The position numbers and the translations under genes are program-made. 64,000 nucleotides of DNA from Paracoccaceae bacterium (GTDB taxonomy: Bacteria > Pseudomonadota > Alphaproteobacteria > Rhodobacterales > Rhodobacteraceae). Under the pieces are notes generated by a model. That model saw only the letters and a program-made list of their open reading frames with translations, made no database searches and had not been told where the DNA came from. The stretch lies in NCBI GenBank assembly GCA_030066905.1, contig JASJAR010000007.1:62001-126000 (forward strand), read 5' to 3'. This document shows positions 1-7,633 of the stretch, one piece after another. Every line of letters starts with the position of its first letter. Position 1 is the stretch's first letter.

Positions 1-366
1 GGCGGCGAAGTCGTCGGGCCGTCCCGGGAGCCGGCCGAGCGGGCCGAAGAGCGCGTGGCGCAGGCGCTCGCCATCGACTTGCCATCCTTCGGGGAGCGAG
101 AGAGCCGATTGCCCGAAATGGCGCGGCCAGACGACGAAGAACCGCATCAGGTGATCGCGCCGGATCTCGGCGGCGACCTCGGCTGCTGCCCCGTCCTCGG
201 CAAGCCCAAGGGCGTGTCGGACCGCGAGCGATTGCGCCGCCCGGCACAGGTTGAAGAGCCGCGGCAGGAGCTCGGCGACCTCCCCTGCCGGCTTGCCAGT
301 CACAAGCCCGGCGACCGGCAGTTTCGGGGCCGGGACCGCAACGAGGCTGGGGGCGGCATCGAGCAT
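1..366 (-). CDS. hupK: HupK, hydrogenase maturation factor (partial, C-terminus beyond window)
   Basis: The 122 visible codons start at an ATG whose A lies in the hupIJ stop codon (TGATG overlap), so translation is probably coupled. The protein carries LFNLCRAAQSLA, which resembles the segment around the nickel-binding cysteines of hydrogenase large subunits, as expected for HupK, a large-subunit-like scaffold needed for [NiFe] centre assembly. Its place after hupJ matches the Rhodobacter order hupG-H-I-J-K. The assignment rests on position and this weak similarity. The C-terminal part is cut off by the window edge. Confidence 0.75.
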   Translation of the reverse strand, partial: MLDAAPSLVAVPAPKLPVAGLVTGKPAGEVAELLPRLFNLCRAAQSLAVRHALGLAEDGAAAEVAAEIRRDHLMRFFVVWPRHFGQSALSLPEGWQVDGERLRHALFGPLGRLPGRPDDFAA

Positions 367-1154
367 CAGCCGGCCTCGCCCGCGCCGAGGCCGCCGGTGA
401 TGACCTGCCGCCGCGAGGGGACCGGATCGACGGTCGGGAGGTGGTCTTCGGCTTCTGCGGCAAGGTCCGCCTCGCGGGCGGCGCGAATGTCGGCGCTGCG
501 GTCGGTCTCGGCGCGGTTCTCCGCGTCGAAGAGGGCGACCATCACCGCGTTGGCCACGTCGACCGCGGCGGCCTGGGTGGAAAAGTCGCCCATCGCCGAG
601 AACAGCGAACAGGCCTTGTAGCCGCCGATCTGGTCCCGGGTGTTGTGGACGAATTCGTAAGGCCCCGACGGGAAGTGGACGATCTCTTTCGCGCCGGGGG
701 TGAGGTCCGACCAGTCCTCGGCCTCGGCCGGCAAAAGGACGAGGTTCATGAACCACGGCGAGAGTAACACCCCGAGCGGCCGGCCCTCATGGAGCCGGAA
801 CCCCACGGCCTGGACGCGCAGGAGCTTGTTGACGATGGGCACGTCGCGCATCTTGGCGTTCCAGACCTCGGTGAACTCCGCCAAGAGGGCCGAGGTGACC
901 GCATCGAGGCGGGCGGTCTCGGCAATATCGGCGGCACCGGGGTCCTCACGGACGAGGAACTGCTCGGGAGCGGCCGAGCAGGTCGGGCAGGACCAGTCGT
1001 CGGGGAGGTCGGTGAAGGCCGTGCCGGGGTCGATCTGGCGGCTGTCGTCGCCTTCGGCCGGATCGTAGGGCGTCCAGCAGATCTTGCATTCCATGATCGC
1101 CGCAGGGCTGATCTTGTCGGCCGCGCCGAGATAACTGCCCTCGAAGCCGGTCAT
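366..1154 (-). CDS. hupJ: HupI-HupJ fusion: rubredoxin plus hydrogenase assembly chaperone
   Basis: Residues 20-65 form a rubredoxin domain with the iron ligands C23, C26, C56 and C59 (CKIC and CPTC). Residues 75-262 match HupJ of the HybE family of [NiFe]-hydrogenase assembly chaperones. In Rhodobacter capsulatus these are separate genes, hupI and hupJ; here they are one 262-residue polypeptide. The ATG at 1154 overlaps the hupH stop as ATGA. The likely role is protecting or delivering the large or small subunit during oxygen-exposed maturation. Family and domain order are clear; the physiological role is inferred from known hup systems. Confidence 0.85.
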   Translation of the reverse strand: MTGFEGSYLGAADKISPAAIMECKICWTPYDPAEGDDSRQIDPGTAFTDLPDDWSCPTCSAAPEQFLVREDPGAADIAETARLDAVTSALLAEFTEVWNAKMRDVPIVNKLLRVQAVGFRLHEGRPLGVLLSPWFMNLVLLPAEAEDWSDLTPGAKEIVHFPSGPYEFVHNTRDQIGGYKACSLFSAMGDFSTQAAAVDVANAVMVALFDAENRAETDRSADIRAAREADLAAEAEDHLPTVDPVPSRRQVITGGLGAGEAG

Positions 1155-1981
1155 CGGATCGCCTCGATGACCGAGCGGATACGCGACGCGCTGTCGGCGA
1201 GGTCCTCGTCCGCCGCGACGGCCACCTCGGGCATCCCGGTGACCTCGAACGTGTCGAGGATGAGCGTGTCCATCGAGTTGAAGAACTGCACCCGCCAGAT
1301 GCCCCGCGTCGCGGTCGCGCCGATCCGGCAATTGCCGTAGCCCCGCGACAGGATCGTGACCGCCCCCTCGCCAAGGGCGGCGTCGAGCCAGACGAGGTCG
1401 GCCTCGCTGTGGGGCAGGAGCGTGAGATTGATGACGTGGAGGGCCGCGTCGGGACCGAAGGCGGCGGACCTGTCGAGAAGCTCGACGAGGATCGCCGGCG
1501 CGCTAGCGAGGCCGGCCGGCTTCGGGGCCGCCTGCCCGCCCCCGGCGCGCACCGGCTCGAAGGCGCGCTCGCGGGCGAGGCTCGGCACCGGAGCGACCTC
1601 GATCCGGTCGATGCCCGACCCGTTGAGGACCCAGACGCCGGCAAAGACGCTTTCCTGGGCCGCAACCGCGGGGATGCCGCGTATCTTTACCGAAACCTCG
1701 CCCTCGCCCATAACCTCGGCGAGAAGCGCCCGGTCGCGGGACTGAAGCCCGGCAAGGTCGAAGCTCTCGGCGGCCCCACCGGCGGCCACCCGCTCCGCAG
1801 CTGCGGCGATCTCATCGAGAAGCGCGAGGGCTGCGGCGGCCTCCGTCGCATCGGCTTCGGGCAAATGCGGGGCGTATGTCCGCATGCCCTGCGGCATTTC
1901 CATGTAGTCGAGGGTCTCGTCGGCCCCGGACTGGGAGCCCGGGCCGAAGCCCGCCGGCGGGAGGTGGAAGTTCTGCACCAT
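1151..1981 (-). CDS. hupH: HupH, hydrogenase expression/formation protein (HyaF family)
   Basis: This 276-residue protein matches the HupH/HyaF family, needed for maturation of the hydrogenase iron-sulfur small subunit. Visible family features are the N-terminal segment LDYMEMPQGMRTY and the C-terminal segment GIWRVQFFNSMDTLILDTFE. The ATG overlaps the hupG stop by one base (TGATG), and the 3-prime end overlaps hupIJ by four bases, so the genes form one translationally coupled unit. No cofactor motif is evident. Confidence 0.88.
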   Translation of the reverse strand: MVQNFHLPPAGFGPGSQSGADETLDYMEMPQGMRTYAPHLPEADATEAAAALALLDEIAAAAERVAAGGAAESFDLAGLQSRDRALLAEVMGEGEVSVKIRGIPAVAAQESVFAGVWVLNGSGIDRIEVAPVPSLARERAFEPVRAGGGQAAPKPAGLASAPAILVELLDRSAAFGPDAALHVINLTLLPHSEADLVWLDAALGEGAVTILSRGYGNCRIGATATRGIWRVQFFNSMDTLILDTFEVTGMPEVAVAADEDLADSASRIRSVIEAIR

Positions 1982-2367
1982 CAGGCGGCTCCTTCGGCTT
2001 CGAGGGACAGAATATGGGTGACGCGGGCGAGATAGTCGCTCCAGTCGCGTACCCGCGGGATCGCGCCGATCTGCGCGCCGTCGCGGAAGAAGATCAGAAG
2101 CGGGGTCTTGAAGACGCCCGCCGCCTCGCGGACCTCGTAGTCGATGGCCTCGTCGACGACGGCGCAATCGAACCGGCCCTGGAACGCCTGAACGAGTTCA
2201 GGAAGGATCACGGCGGCGTCGGTGGTTTCGAGGTTCTTGCCGGGATCGCCGGGGATGAAGAGGCAATGGACGCCGGGGCGGCTGGTGAAGGCCCCGGTCG
2301 TCTCCAGCGTCTTCAGATGCGGCCAGCCCAGATCGGCGGTCAGGCGGGAAATCAGTGGGTGGGACAT
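1981..2367 (-). CDS. hupG: HupG, thioredoxin-like hydrogenase chaperone (HyaE family)
   Basis: The product has 128 residues with a thioredoxin-like fold pattern, including TPLLIFFRDGAQIG near the C-terminus, but no CxxC redox pair. That is typical of HupG/HyaE, which bind the Tat signal of the small subunit before export. It sits between hupF and hupH in the usual order, with a nine-base gap to hupF and a one-base overlap with hupH. The ATG at 2367 is the only start that fits the family length. Confidence 0.85.
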   Translation of the reverse strand: MSHPLISRLTADLGWPHLKTLETTGAFTSRPGVHCLFIPGDPGKNLETTDAAVILPELVQAFQGRFDCAVVDEAIDYEVREAAGVFKTPLLIFFRDGAQIGAIPRVRDWSDYLARVTHILSLEAEGAA

Positions 2368-2375
2368 CGGGTACC

Positions 2376-2696
2376 TCAGGCTTCGGTGTCGCCGCGCGCA
2401 TGGGCGGCTTCGAGATGGGGTGGCAGGCGGGGGCCGGCCGCTTCGAGATCGGCAAAGGCGTCTCCGAGGCTGCCCCCGGTCATCAGCGCCCGGAGGCCGT
2501 CGAGCGCGGCGGTGATCTTCGCGGCCTCGTCCGCGTCGAGCACCTCCCTGGCAGCGCCGAGTAAGGTCAGGACCCAGCTGCCGCGCGGTTGCGGGCCGAC
2601 GAGCGAGAGGTCGATGGTTTCGGTCCGCACCCCATCGCTTGCGGTGGCGACGAGACCGTCGGCGGACAGGATCTCCATGGGCACGCCGACGCACAT
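2376..2696 (-). CDS. hupF: HupF, HypC-family hydrogenase chaperone
   Basis: The product has 106 residues and begins MCVGVPMEIL. This puts the essential Cys2 of the HypC/HupF family directly after the initiator methionine. HypC proteins bind the large-subunit precursor and carry the Fe(CN)2CO unit; HupF is a dedicated paralogue that protects HupL, particularly in the presence of oxygen. The C-terminal extension (about 25 residues beyond HypC) is typical for HupF. It starts four bases after hupD ends. Confidence 0.9.
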   Translation of the reverse strand: MCVGVPMEILSADGLVATASDGVRTETIDLSLVGPQPRGSWVLTLLGAAREVLDADEAAKITAALDGLRALMTGGSLGDAFADLEAAGPRLPPHLEAAHARGDTEA

Positions 2697-2700
2697 CCGG

Positions 2701-3309
2701 TCAGTCTCCCGCCGGCAGGAAGCGGGCATCGCCGATCCGGCAGGCCTCGTCGGCCGACGGCCGCCCGGCCTCGTAGGCGCCGCGCCGGATCGAGGCGTCT
2801 GCCAGCAGATCGGCCGCGGCCCGGCCGGGTGCGGCGACGACGCCGAGGGCGGCGAGCTTTTCCAGCGCAATGGCAATCGCCTCGGGGATTTTCGCCGCAA
2901 CCGTCTCCCGCAGCCCGCCGCCGTAATCCTCAAGCTCGACCGGCTGGCAGCCGATGAGGATGAGCGTTTCGGGCCGGTAGCCCATCAGCGTTGCGGTGGC
3001 GATGACGTCCTGAAACCCGGTCTGGTGCAGCGACATCTTCTTGGCTCCCATGAAGGCGGGGACCTCGTCGCCCTCGACGATCTTGAGCGTTCCGGGCGGC
3101 AGGCCGTAATCGACCGCATCGAACACGACGAGCACGTCAGCCTCTTCGAGAAACGGCAGGAGATAGAGGCCCTGGGTGCCGCCGTCGAGCAGCGTGACCT
3201 CGGGCGGAAAGGACCATTGCTCGGCCATGTCCTCGACGCAGCGCACGCCGAACCCCTCATCGGCCCAGAGGACGTTGCCAATTCCAAGTATGAGCGTTTT
3301 CGGCGTCAC
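2701..3309 (-). CDS. hupD: HupD, hydrogenase maturation protease
   Basis: This is the endopeptidase that removes the C-terminal tail of HupL after nickel insertion (family M52, HybD-like). The N-terminus TLILGIGNVLWADEGFGV, the acidic residue in FDAVDYG and the histidine in MSLHQTGFQDV are the expected nickel-sensing ligands. I chose the GTG at 3309 because a strong AAGGGAGG ribosome site lies six bases upstream. An in-frame ATG at 3378 would add 23 residues outside the family. It is the first gene after the hupC terminator and is preceded by an FNR-type box. Confidence 0.9.
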   Translation of the reverse strand: MTPKTLILGIGNVLWADEGFGVRCVEDMAEQWSFPPEVTLLDGGTQGLYLLPFLEEADVLVVFDAVDYGLPPGTLKIVEGDEVPAFMGAKKMSLHQTGFQDVIATATLMGYRPETLILIGCQPVELEDYGGGLRETVAAKIPEAIAIALEKLAALGVVAAPGRAAADLLADASIRRGAYEAGRPSADEACRIGDARFLPAGD

Positions 3310-3465
3310 ACCGGCCTCCCTTCCTTCGGGGCCGGCGCGCACTCTCCACATGCCCCGACCCTGGCTACAGGCGGACATCGGAGGTTACTTTCCTGCCGGT
3401 TTTCCGGTTCGGTGAAAGCCTCCTGTCCGCATAATCGGGATACGACGGAATACCTTCAAAGCGGT

Positions 3466-3479
3466 TTGACCTATGTCAA
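3466..3479 (-). promoter_or_regulatory. FNR/CRP-type palindrome upstream of hupD
   Basis: TTGACCTATGTCAA is a perfect TTGAC-N4-GTCAA inverted repeat in the hupC-hupD intergenic space, about 157 bases before the hupD GTG. It matches the general TTGAy-N4-rTCAA pattern of FnrL/NNR-type regulators. It could drive separate anaerobic expression of the maturation genes after the hupC terminator. Binding is inferred from sequence only. Confidence 0.6.
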
Positions 3480-3529
3480 CCCTTTGGAGCTTCGCCCCCG
3501 CTTTGGTGGCAACCCTCTGACAACCAAGG

Positions 3530-3557
3530 AAAACCCGCAGCAAGAGCTGCGGGTTTT
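3530..3557 (-). terminator. Intrinsic terminator after hupC
   Basis: An 11-bp perfect stem (AAAACCCGCAG / CTGCGGGTTTT) with a six-base loop ends in a short T run in the minus direction, 27 bases beyond the hupC stop. It separates hupSLC from the hupD-K maturation genes and may lower, rather than abolish, read-through. Confidence 0.8.
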
Positions 3558-3583
3558 GCCGGCTGCGGCGGGTCCGGTTCGGG

Positions 3584-4369
3584 CTATTCCGGCCGGTCGT
3601 CCTTGAAGGTCCGGTGGCCCGAAATCATCGTCGAGACCATCGACTGGCGCGACATCACGTCTTCGCGGATCGCCGCGTAGATGTGGATGATGACGAAGAC
3701 GACGATGGCCCACATGCCGAGATGGTGCAGCGAATGCATCACCTGGCTGTTGCCGACGAGGTTCATCACCGGGGCGGTCAGGGTGGACAGCCAGTGATCG
3801 CTCCCGAGCCCTTCGGCGTAGAGCGTGAAACCGGTGACAATCATGAAGCTGAGCCCCACGGTCATGAAGAAGAACATCGCGATCTGCGCCAGCGGGTTGT
3901 GGCCGACATACTTCTTCGGCTCCTTTTCGAGAAACGCGTACCAGCGCAGCTCGAAGAACACCTCCGACCACCAATGCCGGTTGAAGATCGGCAGGCGGAA
4001 CATTTGCTTCGAATGGTGGTTGCCGACAAACGACCAATAGATGCGGCCGAAAAAGCCGACGGTCATGACCATGGCGGCCGCGAAATGGGCGAAGCGGATG
4101 TAGCCGAAGACGAATTGCTCGGCGGCTTCGCCGATTTCCATCGTCGGCGGCGGGCTCCCGATCAGGTAGCCCGTCACGCAGAGCGTCAGGATCGCGAGCG
4201 CGTTGATCCAGTGCCAGAGCCTGACCGGGGTCTCGTAGACATAGACGCTGGTGTGCCGCTTGATCGTCTCGAGGTCCTCGGAGGTCGCGTCGCCGGTGAG
4301 ACGCGAAGCCGAATAGAAGTCGAGCTTTGTGTCCATCTGTGGCAGATTTTCCTCGACCTCGATCTTCAT
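3584..4369 (-). CDS. hupC: HupC, cytochrome b subunit of uptake hydrogenase
   Basis: HupC anchors HupSL to the membrane and passes electrons to quinone through two b-hemes. The 261-residue protein has about four membrane spans, with heme-ligand histidines in RLWHWINAL, IRFAHFAAAM, MHSLHHLGMW and FVIIHIYAAIRED. I chose ATG 4369 because it overlaps the stop of the preceding small gene as ATGA and follows a GGAGGAAGGG ribosome site; ATG 4384 would add five residues. A terminator follows. Confidence 0.92.
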   Translation of the reverse strand: MKIEVEENLPQMDTKLDFYSASRLTGDATSEDLETIKRHTSVYVYETPVRLWHWINALAILTLCVTGYLIGSPPPTMEIGEAAEQFVFGYIRFAHFAAAMVMTVGFFGRIYWSFVGNHHSKQMFRLPIFNRHWWSEVFFELRWYAFLEKEPKKYVGHNPLAQIAMFFFMTVGLSFMIVTGFTLYAEGLGSDHWLSTLTAPVMNLVGNSQVMHSLHHLGMWAIVVFVIIHIYAAIREDVMSRQSMVSTMISGHRTFKDDRPE

Positions 4370-4542
4370 GAGCCCTTCCTCCATCCAAGCAGTGCGAGCC
4401 CGACCGCGCCCGCGATGAGGGCGACGGCGAGGCCCGGCGCGGCATGGGCCGCCCCGTGGGCTTCGGCGGGCACCGGCAGATGCGCCCCATGGGCCATGGC
4501 CAGCGTCGGAACGAACGTCAGAAGCGTTGCAATGCGGATCAT
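4366..4542 (-). CDS. Small His-rich membrane protein between hupL and hupC
   Basis: This 58-codon frame has a good ribosome site (GGGAGGA, seven bases before ATG 4542) and overlaps hupC by four bases, so it is probably translated. The N-terminus looks like a signal peptide ending TLAMA. A short histidine- and alanine-rich segment (about residues 18-34) follows, then one hydrophobic span (residues 37-53) and a basic end WRKGS. I do not recognise the family. The periplasmic histidines and single span would suit a small subunit or metal-handling helper of the hydrogenase, but that is inference. Confidence 0.7.
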   Translation of the reverse strand: MIRIATLLTFVPTLAMAHGAHLPVPAEAHGAAHAAPGLAVALIAGAVGLALLGWRKGS

Positions 4543-4556
4543 CCGGGGTTCCTCCC

Positions 4557-6350
4557 TTAGCGGACCTTGACGGTCGTCAACTCGTCGCCGTCGGGCGACA
4601 TCACGTGGGTCGAACAGGCCAGGCACGGGTCGAAACTGTGCAGTGTGCGCAGGATCTCGACCGGCTCCTCGGGCCGCTCCATCGGCGTGTTCATCAGGCT
4701 CGCCTCGAAGGCGCCGATATTGCCCTGGCTGTCGCGCGGAGACCCGTTCCATGTCGTGGGCACGACGCATTGGTAATTGTCGATGCGTCCGTCCTTGACC
4801 TGGACCCAGTGGCCGAGCGCCCCGCGCGGCGCCTCGGTCATGCCGACGCCTTTGGCCTCCTTCGGCCAGGTCGAGGGGTCCCATTTCGCCACATTGGCCG
4901 TCGATTCGTCGCCGTTCTTGATATTGGTGACGAGCTTGTCGAAGAAGTACTTCTGCAAGCGCCCGCAATACTCGCTTTCGAGCGCCCGGGCGGCGGTGCG
5001 CCCGAGCGTCGAGAACAGCGCCTCGACGGGCAGGTCCATCGTCTTCAGAAGGCCGGTGACCTGGTTGGTGATGTCCTCGTGGCCGTCGGCATAGCCGACG
5101 ATGTAGCGGGCGAGCGGGCCCACCTCCATCGCATGGCCGCGCCAGCGCGGGGCCTTGATCCAGGAATACTTGGCGGCCTCGTCGATGTTCTCGATATTGG
5201 TCCGCGAGCCTCTGGTATTGGGCCCGAGCTCGAAATTCGCCTCCGTCACCCCGTCCCAGGGGTGGAGGCCCTTGCCGGGCTCGCCGTAATCGTACCAGGA
5301 ATGGTCGACGAATTCCTGCACCTGCTCGGGGTCGCGAACGTCCACCTCGTGAACGGTGGAAAGATCGCCGTTGATGATCGCCCCGCGCGGCAGGTGAAGC
5401 TGTCCGGCCGAGAAGTCGTTGGCGTGTTCGGGGATATCGCCGTAGGCCAGCACCGCCTGGGACGACAGCCCGCCGCCGTGGAGCCAGCTCTTGTAGAACC
5501 CGCCGATGGCAATGACATCGGGGATATAGACGTTGTTGTTGAAGTCGATGCACTTCTGGATGATCGACGAGACCAGGTTGAGCCGTTCCATGTTGATCGC
5601 CCCGACAGCGCCCGTGGAATGGACGTTGATCGGGCATGGCACGCCACCCACCAGCCAGTTCGGATGGGGGTTCTTGCCGCCGAAGATCGTGTGGATCTTC
5701 ACGATTTCCTTCTGGAGATCGAGCGCCTCGAGATAGTGGGTCGTGGCCATCAGGTCCGCCTCGGGGGGCAGAAGATAGGCCGGGTTGTCCCAGTATCCGT
5801 TCTTGAAGAGCCCGAGCTGGCCGCTCTCGACGAACTGCTTCAGCCGGTTCTGGACGTCGCGGAAATAGCCCGGAGACGACATCGGGTGGCTCGGTGAGAC
5901 CGCTTGTTGCAACTCGCTCGTCGCCTTCGGGTCGGCCTTCAGCGCGTTGACGGGGTTGACCCAGTCGAGCGCATGAAGGTGGTAGAAGTGGACGATATGG
6001 TCATGCACCTGAAGGTTCAGCTGCATGATGTTGCGGATCGAGTTCGCGTTGTCGGGGATCTCGATCCCGAGCGCGTCTTCCACCGCACGGACCGAGGTCA
6101 GCGCGTGGGTCCCGGTGCAGACCCCGCAGATGCGCTCGGTAAAGGCCCAGGCGTCGCGCGGATCGCGGCCCTTGAGGATCACTTCGAGCCCGCGCCACAT
6201 CGTCCCGGTGGAGACGGCGTTGCGGATGACGTTGTTCTCGTCGACGTTCACCTCGCAGCGCATATGGCCTTCGATCCGGGTGACCGGGTCGACGACGACG
6301 CGCTTGCCGGAATTGTCGAGATTGAAACCGTTGGGTGTCTGGACAACCAT
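4557..6350 (-). CDS. hupL: HupL, [NiFe] uptake hydrogenase large subunit precursor
   Basis: The 597-residue catalytic subunit oxidises H2 at a [NiFe](CN)2CO site. Nickel ligands are visible in [10 protein letters not shown] (C75, C78) and in the C-terminal DPCLACSTH (C576, C579). HupD is expected to cut after H582, removing the 15-residue tail starting VMSPDG. The gene starts three bases after hupS and is followed by the small membrane gene and hupC. The sequence fits membrane-bound, respiratory uptake hydrogenases; all key residues are present. Confidence 0.96.
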   Translation of the reverse strand: MVVQTPNGFNLDNSGKRVVVDPVTRIEGHMRCEVNVDENNVIRNAVSTGTMWRGLEVILKGRDPRDAWAFTERICGVCTGTHALTSVRAVEDALGIEIPDNANSIRNIMQLNLQVHDHIVHFYHLHALDWVNPVNALKADPKATSELQQAVSPSHPMSSPGYFRDVQNRLKQFVESGQLGLFKNGYWDNPAYLLPPEADLMATTHYLEALDLQKEIVKIHTIFGGKNPHPNWLVGGVPCPINVHSTGAVGAINMERLNLVSSIIQKCIDFNNNVYIPDVIAIGGFYKSWLHGGGLSSQAVLAYGDIPEHANDFSAGQLHLPRGAIINGDLSTVHEVDVRDPEQVQEFVDHSWYDYGEPGKGLHPWDGVTEANFELGPNTRGSRTNIENIDEAAKYSWIKAPRWRGHAMEVGPLARYIVGYADGHEDITNQVTGLLKTMDLPVEALFSTLGRTAARALESEYCGRLQKYFFDKLVTNIKNGDESTANVAKWDPSTWPKEAKGVGMTEAPRGALGHWVQVKDGRIDNYQCVVPTTWNGSPRDSQGNIGAFEASLMNTPMERPEEPVEILRTLHSFDPCLACSTHVMSPDGDELTTVKVR

Positions 6351-6353
6351 GGA

Positions 6354-7460
6354 TCAGACCTCCTCTTTCTGAGCGTCGGCGGGCCGGTTGGCCTGGGCCT
6401 TGTTCTGGGCGGCCTTCAGCGCCGAGACGGCGGCGTGGATCGCCACACCGCCACCGACGGCACCGGCGGCGGCCATGCCGATCTGGTCGGCATTCCGCTC
6501 CACACCGAACTGGGCGAGATTGGTGACCCGGTCGTAGAAACTGCCCTGGTCCCAGAACCCGTCCTCGGAACAGCCGATGCAGCCGTGGCCGGACTGGATC
6601 GGGAAGCTCACACCTTCGTTGAAGCCGATGGTGGAGCAGGCGTTGTAGGTCGTCGGCCCCTTGCAGCCCATCTTGTAGAGGCAATAGCCCTTGCGCGCGT
6701 TGTCGTCGTCCCAGGCCTCGACGAACTGGCCGGCGTCGAAATGCGCCCGGCGGTAGCATTTGTCGTGGATGCGCTGGCCGTAGAACATCGCCGGGCGGCC
6801 CTGACGGTCGAGCTCGGGGAGCCGGTCGAAGGTGAGCATGTATGTGATGACGGAGGTCATGACTTCGGCAATGGGCGGGCAGCCCGGCACCTTGATGATC
6901 GGCTTGTCGGTGATGACCTTGTGGACCGGCGTCGCCTGGGTCGGGTTCGGCGCGGCGGCCTGCACGCAGCCGTAGGAGGCGCAGGCGCCCCAGCTGATGA
7001 CCGCCTTGGCGTCTTTCGCCACATGGCGCAGTTTCTCGACAAAGGGCTTGCCGGCGGAGATGCAGAACATCCCGTCCTCGTTGAGCGGCGGGTTGCCCTC
7101 CACGGCAAGAATGTAATTGCCCTTGTACTTCTCGATGCTCTCTTCGAGCGCGGCCTCGGCGGCGTGACCGGCCGCGGCCATCAGGACGTGCTGATAGTCG
7201 AGCGAGATCATCGACAGGACGACATCCTTCGCGAGCGGATGGGCGCCGCGAATGAAGCTCTCCGAACAGCAGGTGCATTCGAGACCGTTGATCCAGATCA
7301 CCGGTGTGCGGGGCTTTGTCTCCATCGCATGGGCGATCTTCGGCACGAAAGCGGGGCCGAGGCCCAGCGCGCTGGCCGTGAGCGTGCAATACTTCATGAA
7401 GCTGCGCCGGGTGATCCCCTGGCGGCGCATCACGTCGTAGAAAGTCTCGATATGCGACAC
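6354..7460 (-). CDS. hupS: HupS, uptake hydrogenase small subunit precursor (Tat-exported)
   Basis: The 368-residue precursor carries a twin-arginine signal (TRRSFMK, residues 17-23) with probable cleavage after AHA (residue 45), and iron-sulfur ligands starting at C62 and C65 ([10 protein letters not shown]). The C-terminal [18 protein letters not shown] segment is the usual membrane helix. I chose GTG 7460, preceded by GGAGGGAGAG, because it gives the N-terminus conserved in HupS proteins. First gene of the operon; an FNR-type palindrome lies 127 bases upstream. Confidence 0.95.
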   Translation of the reverse strand: MSHIETFYDVMRRQGITRRSFMKYCTLTASALGLGPAFVPKIAHAMETKPRTPVIWINGLECTCCSESFIRGAHPLAKDVVLSMISLDYQHVLMAAAGHAAEAALEESIEKYKGNYILAVEGNPPLNEDGMFCISAGKPFVEKLRHVAKDAKAVISWGACASYGCVQAAAPNPTQATPVHKVITDKPIIKVPGCPPIAEVMTSVITYMLTFDRLPELDRQGRPAMFYGQRIHDKCYRRAHFDAGQFVEAWDDDNARKGYCLYKMGCKGPTTYNACSTIGFNEGVSFPIQSGHGCIGCSEDGFWDQGSFYDRVTNLAQFGVERNADQIGMAAAGAVGGGVAIHAAVSALKAAQNKAQANRPADAQKEEV

Positions 7461-7586
7461 GTCTCTCTCCCTCCGATACGGGCGTCTGCCTGCCAGTAGA
7501 GAGGCCTTTCCAATCGGGTGGAAGCGCCGCGAATGCACTTCTTCTGATTTCCAAAGGTCCGGTTATTCAATGGGTTGCGCGATATC

Positions 7587-7600
7587 TTGATCTGGATCAA
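7587..7600 (-). promoter_or_regulatory. FNR box upstream of hupS
   Basis: TTGATCTGGATCAA is a perfect copy of the FNR/FnrL consensus TTGAT-N4-ATCAA between hypF and hupS. A GAATAA hexamer lies about 30 bases downstream in the hupS direction, so the box could sit near -40, as in class II activation. This predicts induction of the hup operon when oxygen falls. Confidence 0.75.
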
Positions 7601-7633
7601 GAAAACGCGTTCACCGGTTCGCTGCCGAAGTGA

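Noticed and set aside
55-621. Plus-strand open frames opposite the hup genes
   Set aside because: They are antisense to well-conserved hup genes, have no family features and reflect the high GC content.
7461-7586. Sigma-54 (-24/-12) promoter upstream of hupS
   Set aside because: A TGGCAGG element is present, but no TTGC-type -12 box at the right spacing was found.
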